Assembly (NCBI GenBank): GCA_018350325.1 | Contig: JAEVLN010000019.1 | Span: 1,240,001-1,304,000 of the forward strand | Length of the DNA: 64,000 nt | Direction of reading: 5' to 3' | Origin: Globodera rostochiensis | Taxonomy: Eukaryota; Nematoda; Chromadorea; Rhabditida; Heteroderidae | Shown here: positions 1-11,500 of the stretch, in pieces | How the letters are laid out: the number at the start of each line of letters is the position of its first letter | Position numbering within the stretch: the stretch's first letter is position 1 | Notes under the pieces: generated by a model | The model's database searches: none | Told to the model about the DNA's origin: nothing | Seen by the model: the letters and a program-made list of their open reading frames with translations, nothing else | Position numbers and translations under genes: made by a program

Positions 1-3000
1 ACACTTGTCATGCCGAACACGTCCTCTTGCGTATCCCCGGGTCTGTTGCGCGCCCAAAATTTGGTGTTGTTATCGTTTGAACCGGTGGCCAAAATGTGGC
101 CGAGTGGATGCCATTCCAAGGCCCAAATAGCCTAGAAATTTTAAAATAGAAAAACGGTCTGAAATTCAAAAAAAGAGACCATGTCATGCGCCTGTTCGAG
201 CAGTGTCAATTCCTTGTCCGAGTTGACCAACCAATAGCCAATGGACCCATCGCCACCACCGCTGACAAACAAACCCTCGTGGATTGGATGCCAAGCGACG
301 GCTTAAAAATAATTCTCAAAATTTAATTAAAAAGAAGAAATCGTTACAGGTCACTTCCTTTTTGTGTGCACGAAATGAGCGGATTTCGCGCATCATCCGA
401 ACGTCGTACAGCTTGACCACGTGGTCGCGTGACCCTGTGAGCAGCCAATTGCCGTTCCGATTCCATTGAACTGCCATCACCGAATTCTTGTGGTCGTGCC
501 TGGAGGGGAAGGGGAAAAGGGTATCGAATTAACTGTTCACCTAAACCCTATATCGTATACTTAGTCTTTATGACAAATAAAAATGGATCGGACTATTTTG
601 GGTACTTTTCAATTTATTAAAACTCACAGTGTGGCCAAACATTGACCCGTCTTCACATCCCAGAGCTTAACCGGTTGCTGCGAGTCACGAGACCCGGTGG
701 CCAAAAGCCCTAAACTTCTTCAATTCAATTGAGTATTTACAAAAAATATTTGATGTGTACTCAAATCCATGATCGACATCCCTATTTTTATAAACGCCCT
801 CCCCCCAACAATCCGAAAATGTAAAACAATCGCTCGTCCGCCAATGCCGTCCGCGCGTCTTTCCACCTTTTGTTGGGTGCCAATCCACCGATCGGACGTC
901 CGCCCCGTGGCCTCGCATAACGCGCTCCTCCGCACACCGCGCAAAGTCCCAGACGCGTGCGGTAGCATCGTCAGAGCCGGTGGCCAATTTGACATCCGTC
1001 GGACACCAGCTGGAAAAGTGCGGGAAAGGCTAGGAATAAGAGAAGTGGGGACGAGGGAAGGCTTTTGGTCGGTCAGTGAATAGCCTCGTCCAGACCGAAG
1101 GCATTAACAACCAAAGTTAATTTTCGACAACTTTTTACTTTAACAAACTCCATCACCCGAAGAATTGGTCTTAATCAGTGATTTGTCTGATCGCTCAAAA
1201 ACAATGGAAGAAAATAGGACTTTTTTCAAAACGAAAAATGTTTTTTTTGTGGACTGAAAAAGATCGCGAGATTTGAAGAAAAAGCATCAAATTGGTCGCC
1301 TTATTGAATGTCCCGGTCGACAGTTATGCAAAATAACCAGATTTCGTACTTTGAATAATTCTAAGATGTAACATTGATAAACACATATAATAAAAAAATG
1401 CAATTGTAATTTTTTATTTTCAGAAAATGATAGAGAGAAAGTGAATAAAGAAATTAAGTTTGTGTCATTTTTGTGCCATTTAATTAAAAGTGCTAATACA
1501 CAACTGAAATAACGGCACTGTTTGGAAGTAATCCGTTGACGGCTGCTGCAGCAGAAGATAAAGCAGTAAATGTCTCACCGTTTAGTCCCAATGTTTTTTG
1601 AGTTTAGAGGGACGGAATTCCTTTGGACGAAGCCAAAGTTTGTTTAATATAGCCAACGCACTCTTTTGGTCAACCCGGACAATCGGTATGATTGAGGAAG
1701 CCGCGCAATGCAACATGAAAAGGCTCCCCCTCCCTCCAAATCGCAGTCATAACAATTTATTTCGTTTTCACATCCCATTGACCGAGCAGCCAACAAATTT
1801 AAAAAACCAAAAATTTCCGATCAAATTGCGGTTACCAAATTTTTACCCGTAATGTTGTGAGCAAACAAGGTGATTGAGTGTGGAGATTGAGGACTAAATG
1901 AGATCGCTCAACTCGACGCGAGTAAGTCCAATTTTGGGTCGCTTTGGTTGTCCTTAAGTGATGGTGCGCACCTTAAAGACCGAATGGGCTCATCCTTGTG
2001 GGCCTGGAACATGTGCACGTTGTTGAAGTTCGGCTGCCAGTACTTCACAAAGCCATCGTGGTCAGCTGACGCCAGCCATTGGTCATTGTGGGACCATTTC
2101 ATCGCCCGTATGGCCACGTCGTGTGCCTGTAAAATGCAATAAATGTGTTCAGTGCCGTTGGGGGCGAGGCTGATGCAGGGAGAGGCAGGGACAAAGCCAA
2201 GGGAAAAATTCCCTTCCCCAAAATGAAATTACTTTTTCCCCCAGTAAAAAAAGAATTCTAAAATCACCCTCCCCCTAAACGAAAATTGAGCAAAATTCTT
2301 CCGTCATAGATGGGGGGGGGGGGTCTAATAAAACTGCAAAATTTGGCGAGAACCACAGTGCCTCAACATCAACCAACCTGTAGAATTGTTTCGAAGTTGA
2401 AGGCCGTTCCGTTCCAAAGGGTAAATTCGCCAGACGATGCGCCAGTAATCAGCCGCTTTCCCTCCGGTGTCCACTGGAAAGGGCAATTTTCGTAAAATTC
2501 AATTTAATCGAAAAGAAACAAACGTACGCAAAGTGAGTAAATCGGACACTTCACTTTGTTCATTGCGGCCCGCACAAATTTGCTCAGGACGCAATCCACC
2601 GGCATTTCAGGCGTCAACTTCGGCATTAGAACATAGGACTGGTAGAGAATGTCCGGCTGAATAACCGGACGTTCCCACTGCGACTGGTGGCGATGAGGGG
2701 ACTGCCAAAGTCGAGCCTTTGAAGAAGTGAATTTAAAACTTCGATTAAAGAATAAATAACTTCGTTGTTACCAATAAAATTAAACCCAAATTTTGTTTTT
2801 GGAAAAAAAATTAACGAAACTCAACGCTTTTCGGACACCTGGTTGTTCAGTGACTTGCCATTACCTCCATGTGATTGAGTGCATTTGCAATGTAGTCGAT
2901 GTGCTTGCGAACATTGGCCACATTTTTACGCAACCTTCTACCCGGACCTTCCGGCAAGTCGTTGTCGACCATTCTGACGCCCTGTATTTAAAATCATTAG

Positions 3001-3424
3001 AAGTTGTTTTCTAAAACATAAAACTAACCGATCCAGGCTTAAAGAACCTCTGTTGCTGTTGGGAGGAGCGGTGTTGTGTGCGGTGGGATGAGTCGGCAGT
3101 TGTGGGACCTGGAGACGATCTTTCGTGCTGATCCTCCGACTGTTGCTGCTGATAAGAAGTTGGCGACATCACATTAGCAGATTGTTGGAGCAGAACAGCT
3201 GAAACTCCTAGCTTACTCAGTCAATCAAAAAAAGGCGAATCCTAACTGTCTTTCAACTGGAATTTCATTAAACCTCTAAGCAAAAATTGTCTCTGGCAGA
3301 TAAAACCAAAATTAAGTCGAAAAAATCAAAATATCGCGTGAAACAGACCATCAGCAGAAGTAGAAGCATGCTGCTGGAAGACTTGCTGTTGCATGGGTGG
3401 CGCGGTGGCAAGCATTGATGACAT
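1..3424 (-). CDS. pfs-2: WDR33 / PFS-2, WD40 subunit of the mRNA cleavage and polyadenylation machinery (3' end cut by window)
   Basis: WDR33 is the CPSF subunit that reads the AAUAAA signal in the nucleus. Exons on the minus strand, from the start codon: 3424-3349, 3207-3029, 2981-2865, 2716-2528, 2473-2378, 2126-1972, 1009-867, 709-628, 499-348, 301-180, 131 to the window edge; all join in phase and give about 480 residues. Family blocks are plain: [108 protein letters not shown]. The N-terminus (first ~85 residues) is Gln/Ser-rich. The long intron 1010-1971 is AT-rich. The C-terminal tail continues beyond base 1. A start further upstream is not excluded, but the ATG at 3424 follows an in-frame non-coding stretch. 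Confidence 0.95.
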
Positions 3425-4593
3425 TAATACCGCTAGGTTGTTTCTTTCAATTAATTTCCAATCTCTAAAAGCAAATGAAGCAGTTCATAAAGCAATTTCA
3501 TAATATCAGTCATTGGGGCTCACTTACACAATTTCGTGAATTCGGAATTTATTGAAAGCGACCATTATAATATGCGAATACAATAAATAACGTTCAGCTT
3601 AATCTTAATCCAACGGACCGACCTAATCGATTTCTTCTTTCCTATCTCTTTTCCTTCCCTCCCTCTGTACTTCTTTTTTCCCTCCCTCCCTTCTCTCCCT
3701 TTTTACTTTCAATTCGTATTTAGTAAGACAGGTAAAAACAATTTCCGGGAGCAGGAGTTCAAATTTATCGGGAACGGGAGCGGTAACTCCCGGGAGTAAT
3801 GGGAGGAAAAATTAAGGGGGACCCTTTAAAATTTTTAATGCTGTATATTTTTATGAACGGGGCGCCGACATTTCGTCCAGGCGACATTTCGCCAGACGAC
3901 ATTTCGCCAGACGACATTTAGTCCAGGCGACATTTTGTCCAGACGACATTTTGTCCAGGCGACATTTCGCCAGACGACAGTTCGTCTATAAATTACAAAT
4001 GTTGAAAACAAAATGGTCCCCCTTGTGGTTTTTTTCTCAAAAACATTTCGGGGGGGGGGGGGATTCCCCCCACTCCCTGGCTACTTCCCTGCTGGAGTCG
4101 ACGACCTCAAAAAAAATTTGGAACTATTTTTATAACTAAAAGAATATTTAGTTTTAGAATACCATTTTTTCAAAAGTATTCTCAAGCATCTGATGTCCAT
4201 CTTTCGCTGATTGATTGGATTTATGGGCCGTTCATCCATATTTTCTCTGTGCAACATTGCCGTTTGTGTTCGACGTTTTCTGTTCATTTCAGCAGTTCTT
4301 TCACTCTCCTATTTGGGACTTTCCATTTTCGTTTTGTTGCCGTCTAACTGGTAATTTTCGAATTAAATCTAAGAAATTTAATGCGAACATTTTAGGAGCA
4401 TCACTTCTGTTCAGTCTAATACGAAAACAAATTTTATTGCAAACAATCATTTTAACAACAATAAAATTATCAGAAGGTATGTTATTTTCTGGTTCTCCAG
4501 TACAAAGGACATTTTCCAAATTTTCTTAAATCGCATTGGAGCATTAACGAAAAGAAGAAATTTGCTTCAAAGAGAGTGACTGACTTATGATTA
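3425..4593. other. intergenic spacer between two divergent genes, with a short degenerate tandem repeat
   Basis: This stretch separates the start of pfs-2 (minus) from the galactosyltransferase gene (plus), so both promoters should lie here. At about 3867-3985 there are several degenerate copies built from GACGACATTTCGCC and GGCGACATTTTGTCC. A pyrimidine tract lies at 3645-3710 and a G12 run near 4050. The 5' part of the galactosyltransferase, including its expected membrane anchor, may begin inside 4215-4520, but I could not settle exons there. Confidence 0.6.
3867..3985. repeat. degenerate short tandem repeat (CGACATTTTGTCC-type)
   Basis: About seven imperfect copies, each 15-18 bp, alternate between 'GACATTTCGCCAGAC' and 'GACATTTTGTCCAG'. 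The 13-mer CGACATTTTGTCC also occurs, as its reverse complement, in the 53-bp repeat at 55018-55500. Confidence 0.7.
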
Positions 4594-5990
4594 ATGAATA
4601 ATTTAAGGTTTGAATTTAACGACTCTCCGGTAAAAACAGTCGAATTGGAGGAAAGTGCTCAATCTCTGCTGGAAACGGTGGCGCACTCAGTTTTACACGC
4701 GGACGAAAGCGTACTTTCGAGTGATTCAACTCCATCAAATTTAATTTTTAGAAGCTTTGTCCCGACATTGACCAGAACGAACTTTTGCAGGGCCATTTGG
4801 GACAGGCGACTTTACTCATCGAAGAGTTGGAGGAGGACGACGTTCGGTTTGCCTTCCCCGAGTTGGGCCCAGGCGGTCGGTGGAAGCCTTCCAACTGCGT
4901 CGCTCGTCATAAGGTATTTGTATAATAAATTGTACAAAATCTAAAAATATTTATTCACAGGTTGGAATCGTTATTCCCTACAGAGACCGGAAGAGTCATT
5001 TGGTCCGACTCCTCGACTTTCTGATTCCTTTGCTCAAACGGCAACTGCTCGATTTCCGATTCATTATCACTGAACAGGTCTCAAAACCCACAAAATTAGG
5101 CTAAATATCTCAGATCGTTTAACTATTTTTGACCATTTAGGACACATTTATAAATAAACAAAACAACAAATTGGTTTATTGATTGATTTTTCCTCCTTTT
5201 AGAATGGCGATTCGTTGTTTAATAAGGGCCGTATAATGAATGCCGCCTTCCGCTTTGGCCAGCGTCAGCTTGGCCTCGACTGTCTGATCTTCCACGACGT
5301 GGACATGTTCCCCCAAGACGATCGGACGCCTTACGGGTGTCCCCCGGTGCATATGCCACGCCATGTTGGCGCTTTTGTTTCTAATCTCGGATATCAGTAC
5401 GTTTCTTGCCCTTAACCACCTAAACTAAATTAAATAATTTATGTTAAAGGCTATGGTACAATGAGATTGTGGGCGGTGTTTTGGCGATAAATGTGGAAGA
5501 TTATGAGCACGTTAATGGGTTTTCCAACCAGTACTGGGCTTGGGGCGGCGAGGACGACGACATGGGTTTGGATTTTTCAGATTAAATTGAATAAACTCAC
5601 AAATCCATCGGCAGGCAAACGGATTCTCTCTCACAATTTCACCATCGAACGACCGAACGGCGACTTTGTGCGTTTTTCCATGCTTAAACACCCGAAACGG
5701 AAGCGAGTGGCGCCGAAGCTTGTGTAGGGAATGCAAAATTTTAGCAGAATAAATCGGACGTTTTAGGTATAAACTGCTTGAGGAGGCCGAAAAACGTATG
5801 GACGAGGACGGAGTGAAGGAGGAAAAGCAATGGAAAATTCTAAAGGTGCGTCGATTCGTCTCGCACTCATTGAGAGAGACCGAGAGCCTTCTTAAGAACA
5901 ATTCCTTCATCCATTTAGGTCACAGAGCGACCTTTATACTACCATTTGCTGGTGGATGTTGGCGAGCCCCCGGACGTTTGGAAATCGTAG
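4594..5990 (+). CDS. beta-1,4-galactosyltransferase family protein (GT7, BRE-4-like)
   Basis: Golgi glycosyltransferase that adds Gal or GalNAc in beta-1,4 linkage from a UDP-sugar. Exons: 4594-4710, 4752-4913, 4961-5077, 5203-5396, 5450-5565, 5615-5723, 5767-5845, 5919-5990; phases all join and give 321 residues. Family hallmarks in order: GGRWKPSNCVARH, VGIVIPYRDR, FNKGRIMNAAF, the metal-binding FHDVDMFP, NGFSNQYWAWGGEDDD, and a C-terminal RPLYYHLLVD. The GGEDDD form matches the BRE-4/B4GALT1-6 branch rather than SQV-3. The usual N-terminal signal anchor is absent from the modelled first exon, so the true start may be in an upstream exon at 4215-4520 and the first exon is the weakest part. 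The first intron is only 41 nt. Confidence 0.9.
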
Positions 5991-6624
5991 GGATTGGTCC
6001 ATGTTGACGAACAGTTCTCCCCTCTTAACCTCCCTCTCATCGCGTTGATCTTGCCTATTCCCCGGTCAATCAATTATTTAATTGCCAGTAAAATTTGTCA
6101 GCTCGCAAGCATTTGCAATTTTCACTGATTTTTGCTTTGGAACGGGTTTCTTTCACCTCCAAAGTGTGTTTGTCCCAATACCTTCGTCTTTCCTTCCTCT
6201 CAAATCGTTCACTTTTATTTTATATTCTCTCGTTTAAAATATTTTACAACATTTATGCTAATTTATGTGAATTGTGTTCGAAAATAAACGCCTCGACCGC
6301 CTCTGTTTTTGTATTGCGTTTACCGATTTAATGGGGCGATCATCCCCCGAAGGGCGCAGAATTGATCGGTGACGATGGAATGTTTGGGGGGGGGGGTGAT
6401 TAATTGCTCCTTTCTTCCCCCGATCATTTGATGTGAATTTGTCGGGAGAATGCGCCCCACCACAAAATTTCCATTCCCCGCACGAACAAAAAGCGACCGG
6501 GCCACAAATACAACGGCCGGCCAAAAGAATTAAAAGTGTCAGACAAAATAAATAAACTTTTCAATCCGTCGGAGTCCCCCGAAGGGTTTTATTAATTAAT
6601 TCGTCGGCTTTCATCGTTAGCGTA
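5991..6624. other. intergenic spacer
   Basis: Holds the 3' end of the galactosyltransferase gene; AATAAA at about 6280 is a candidate poly(A) signal. There is a G10 run at 6387. The region also holds the upstream sequence of the transthyretin-like gene. No gene is seen. Confidence 0.6.
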
Positions 6625-8363
6625 ATGCGCCGCCCATCCGCCACAATCGCCGCCTCCTTTTTGTTGCTGTCGTTGTCCGTCCCTTCCGGCGCTTTTCGGA
6701 CCCAATCGGCCGGCGTCCGTGGAACATTACTTTGTGCAGGTAAATAATCCCCCACCCCCTTCAATTTCCCCCCTCTGATTGGAATAATCCCCCACCCCCC
6801 CCCCCCCCTCCAATTTCCATCCCCCACCCCCCCCCCTCCAATTTCCCCCCTCTGATTGGAATAATCCCCCACCCCCCCCCCCCTCCAATTTCCATCCCCC
6901 ACCCCCCCCCCCCTCCAATTTCCCCCCTCTGATTGGAATAATCCCCCACCCCCCCCCCTCCAATTTCCATCCCCCACCCCCCCCCCTCCAATTTCCCCCC
7001 TCTGATTGGAATAATCCCCCACCCCCCCCCCCCCCCTCCAATTTCCATCCCCCACCCCCCCCCCCTCCAATTTCCCCCCTCTGATTGGAATAATCCCCCA
7101 TCCCCCCCCCCCCCCCCTCCAATTTCCATCCCCCACCCCCCCCCCTCCAATTTCCCCCCTCTGATTGGAATAATCCCCCACCCCCCCCCCCCCCTCCAAT
7201 TTCCATCCCCCACCCCCCCCCCCTCCAATTTCCCCCCTCTGATTGGAATAATCCCCCACCCCCCCCCCCTCCAATTTCCATCCCCCACCCCCCCCCCCTC
7301 CAATTTCCCCCCTCTGATTGGAATAATCCCCCACCCCCCCCCCCCTCCAATTTCCATCCCCCACCCCCCCCCCCCCTCCAATTTCCCCCCTCTGATTGGA
7401 ATAATCCCCCACCCCCCCCCCCTCCAATTTCCATCCCCCACCCCCCCCCCTCCAATTTCCCCCCTCTGATTGGAATAATCCCCCACCCCCCCCCCCTCCA
7501 ATTTCCATCCCCCACCCCCCCCCCTCCAATTTCCCCCCTCTGATTGGAATAATCCCCCATCCCCCCCCTCCAATTTCCCCCCTCTGATTGGAATAATCCC
7601 CCATCCCCCCCCCTCCAATTTCCCCCCTCTGATTGGAATAATCCCCCATCCCCCCCCCCCACCCCACAGAATAATTCTCCCCCTCCCACCCCCAGGAAAA
7701 GCGTTGGCGGACACAAAAGTTGGACTTTGTTGAAGTTTATTTTTTGAGAATCGGCCAAGACTTGGAGGAATTAAGATAAAGCTTTACGACCACGACAAAG
7801 GGCCGGACGCGGACGATTTGTTGGGCACGACGAAGACGGACGCGGAGGGGCGTTTCCAAGTCAGCGGCAAAACCACAGAACTGACGACAATCGACGTCCA
7901 ACTTCGCATTTGTACGTGTTTTGATTGATTGTTGGCGGAAGTCGAATTGAACTCTTCGGGGGGAACCCTTCGGGGTAAACCCTTCGGGGGGAACCCTTCG
8001 GGGTAAACCCTTCGGGGGGAACCCTTCGGAGGAAACCCTTTGGGGGAAACCATTTGGGGGGAACCCTTCGGGGGAAACCATTTGGGGGGAACCCTTCGGG
8101 GGAAACCATTTGGGGGGAACCCTTCGGGGGAAACCCTTTGGGGGAAACCCTTCGGGGGTCCGGTGTATAAATAAAGAATCCCATCATCAACCATTTCAGA
8201 CCACGACTGTGACGACGGGGTGATGCCGTGCCAACGTAAAGTGACCTTCAACATCCCAGATTCGTATGTGACGGCGGGCGCCGTGCCGGCAAAATTCTTC
8301 GACATTGGCACAGTTAATATGCAAATCATTTTTGATCACGAAGAGCGATCATGCATTAATTAA
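6625..8363 (+). CDS. transthyretin-like (TTL) secreted protein
   Basis: Small secreted protein of the nematode TTL family; the family's functions are mostly unknown. Exons 6625-6739, 7696-7718 (23 nt), 7776-7911 and 8200-8363 join in phase to 145 residues, the normal family length. Residues 1-23 form a signal peptide (hydrophobic AASFLLLSLSVPSGA). The mature part starts QSAGVRGTLLCAGKALADTK and continues IKLYDHDKGPDADDLLG, TTKTDAEGRFQVSG, IYHDCDD, CQRKVTFNIPDSYV and ends EERSCIN, with the four Cys typical of the family. Intron 1 (956 nt) is almost wholly a C-rich minisatellite, and intron 3 holds a second one. It is convergent with the minus-strand pseudo-ATPase gene, with 202 bp between the two stop codons. 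Confidence 0.93.
6742..7670. repeat. C-rich minisatellite filling intron 1 of the TTL gene
   Basis: About 13 copies of a block containing CTCTGATTGGAATAATCCC, mostly alternating with CTCCAATTTCCATCCCCCA, joined by C runs of 7-15 nt; composite period about 75 bp. C-run length is the main difference between copies. Similarity to the unit begins at the fourth base of the intron (GTAAATAATCCCCC). Confidence 0.9.
7947..8160. repeat. GGGGAACCCTTC-type minisatellite in intron 3 of the TTL gene
   Basis: About 14 copies of a 14-15 bp unit (CCCTTCGGGGGGAA / CCATTTGGGGGGAA / CCCTTCGGGGTAAA) arranged in alternating pairs. It gives overlapping open frames on the minus strand that are repeat artefacts. 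Confidence 0.88.
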
Positions 8364-8565
8364 TCGATGCAAAATTAAATCGAATGGTAAAAAGAAATAT
8401 TGAATTAAGTAAATTTGGAGAGATCGTTCGTTTGTTTGATCGATGAATGTTTTGTCGGTATTAATTCACCATTCCACAAGGCTCGCTATCCGAGTGGCGC
8501 ACGTTTTGCTGACCCTTTGGCGAATGATTCGAATCGCTATTTTAAGCGACTTAAAGAAAAAATTA

Positions 8566-11500
8566 TTACTTTTTTAATGAAAAAATTACCGCATTTAAAG
8601 CTAAAAGCCCCAAGGCGGTGCCGACGGGGAACAGCCAAATCCATTGAGGTGGTGGTTCAGCACCGAAACTGAAGTTCAGTCCGGGAACGTAGATCAATAG
8701 GGAGAGCAATGACAGGTCGAGAAGGACGGCAACCCACAGGGGCCAGTTACGAAAACTTTCGAAGGAATGGACATTTATTTTTAATCTAAAAATTTACATT
8801 GTTCCGTCTCGCCAATTTCTGCGCAAAAATCCGGCACAAATCCATGCGTGGACGAGCTGAGAAACGCCCAATGTGAGAAGCCATGCGGCGCGGGCCTGAC
8901 CAATCAGCTGATTTTGCTGCGCGAGAGACGAAACGCCGGCGGGGAAATGAATTGTCGTCGACTTAAACAAAATGTTCGGAAAATCGTAAAGATTTCCCAG
9001 CAGCACATTAATTGGAGTTTCGCTCCAAAATTCGTTCTGACCATCGGCCCCAATTAGCCACGTCCACGCGCCAATTCCGGACGATTGCCAAAATACGCTG
9101 AAATAGGCGAGGATGGCGCCGAGGGCGATCAAAGGACTCGCCAGCAAATGGACATAAAGGAGGAGGCCGCAGGGGGCGAGCGGCTTTCTACCGACAGAAA
9201 CAAATAATTATTCTCATTGAATACAAATCTGTTTTTATTTTTAATGATAGTGTTATTATTTTACCAATTGGAGAATTTTGTTGAAAATTGCCAAAATTCA
9301 CCGAATTTTTTGTGTTCTCAATGGCCCGGTCTGTCGTTGAAAAACCATTGCGATGGCTGGGGGTATTTGGATGAGTAAAGTAACGCTAAGTGTCTGCAGA
9401 GGCGTCATTCCGGAAGGGAGGGGCATCAAAAGGCTTAAAAGGACGGGGAGCAGGGCGGGCACTGTGAAGGACAGGGAAAAGGCCAAAGTGCTGAAGGAGT
9501 AATTAGTGAAAGTGAACGAAATTGTCTCCCCCAATTCTCGCCTGGCCAAGTTGGCCACCAGCAGGCGCCCCTCGCCGATCGCCTTGAGCAAGTTGCCCAA
9601 TTGGACGTTGGCACACAAAACATCGGAAGCTTCTTTAAGCAGCGAGGAGCCTAAAGCTGAGAATTAAGGCATTCACGGCACAAATTCATGTCATTTCAAT
9701 GGCACCATCGTTTTGTGCAATTCCGACGTCAGCCAAGCGAAGTGCCGGCGCATCTTTCAGCGGATCGTCGCCGACAAAAGCGACTGAATGTCCGTGCAAT
9801 TGCAATTCCTGGGGAATTAATGTCAATTAAAATGGGAAGGCGCCAGAAATGGACACAAAAATGCCTTGATGAGGGCCAACACCTGCCGCAAATTGAGCTG
9901 AGAGAAAACGGAGTGCCGAAGTCCCCCGCTGGCCATCATTTTGGCAAATAAAGTCTTTCCCAAGTCGTCGGAAAGGTCGGCGACGATATCTGCTAATTAT
10001 TCTATGATTTGAGACTTTTTGGCATTATTCCCCCCCCCCCCCAATTACCCCCCCCCCCTCAATTACCCCTTTTGTCGCCTTTCGTAACATTTTCGTTGTC
10101 CCCGCGTTCGGAGGAATGGTAACCGGAGGAGGAGCTAAATGAATTGTTTTTCCGAAGGCCCTTTGGTCCAAAAAGGGCGCCGCTGCCATCGAATCGCAAT
10201 TCCAATGGCATCTATCGAAGCGAAGGAAAATTAACAAAATTTACATAAAAGTTTTTTGTATTTTGCCTGAATGACACTGATTTTGGCCGTCTCGTCCACC
10301 TTTACGCTTTTTGCCACAAATCCAAGCTGTTCAGCCATGGCCTCGGCGACAATCGGATGTTGGTCGGTGAGCAGCACAAGTCGAACACCGCCCGAGGCGA
10401 GCTCGGAAAGTTGGGTACCGCATTTTGCCCCCGGGGGATTGGCCAGTGCCAACATGCCTGGAGGCATTATGTTAAGCATTTTTAAATTTTGCAAATCCCT
10501 ACCCAAAAAGGACCATCCGTTTGAGTCTGAGCCGACAGAAAACGACCGGCCCGAAAAGGATCCACGAGAAAAAACAGGCAGAACGTCAACTTCGTCGTCA
10601 AAAAGGTCCAAAACGGCGAAGCCAACACAACTTTTGGCCTGACTTGACAACGCCAAAAACGCGTCCTAAACAAAAGCCTTTTGTCAGACTTTGGGGGGTC
10701 CCATTCCCCCGGACCTCAAAATGTGCCAAATGATGTTCGTCGATTAGTTCTGAATCCCTTCCGTCTCCTCCTCCTCTTCCACCGACCATCGTGCACATCT
10801 TCACCACCTCCTCTGCCGGGCCTCGCAACATCAGACGATAGGCCAACCGTCGGTCGTCCGACGCCACAAATGCATTCGAATCGTTTGAAGTGTCCGCCGG
10901 AACCTCCCATTTGGCCACCATCAAATCCACTGATGAGGGCCGATCGATCGATCGCAAAATGTCTTCAGGGCACTCGTCTTCCCGCACCGGAAGAAGCCGA
11001 GAAGACTTGGCCGGGTTAATTTGGCATAAAAACTTCAATCGAAAGAGTGTCAAGAAGCCAAAATTATATGCCAAAGTCACTTTTGAGAATGCCATGTCCG
11101 TTGGGTGTCCGATCATAACGAATTCTTCCGAATGATCGGCGGAAGTTTGGCATAAATGGCCGACGATCTGATTCAGCAGACTCTTTTTTCCCGTCGTCTG
11201 TTGCTCAACATCAGCGGACTAAATTGGCGATTTTCGGAAGTTCAAAAGCTTAAAATTTTTTTAAAAAGAATGAATTGCTTGGTCATTTGGGTTAGCATCG
11301 ACCTCAATTTTGTGTTATTAAATGTTTGCGCATATCGAAAAGTGCCATTGTCGCTCTTATCGAAAAGTGCCATTGTAAGTGTTAAGTCCCACCCGCCGAT
11401 GTTCGCTGTTCGGACGTCGTCTGTCTCTGTCCCTCTCGACGCAGCACAAATCGACCGTTTGGAGCAATTGGTCCATTGCCTTTTCCTTTTCCCAATGCTT

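Noticed and set aside
6561..7758. Gly-rich open frames of 317-368 residues on the minus strand
   Set aside because: They are translations of the C-rich minisatellite in intron 1 of the TTL gene, open in all three frames at once.
7737..8329. Minus-strand open frames with FPPKGFPRRV-type repeats
   Set aside because: They are the antisense of the TTL exons and of the intron-3 minisatellite.
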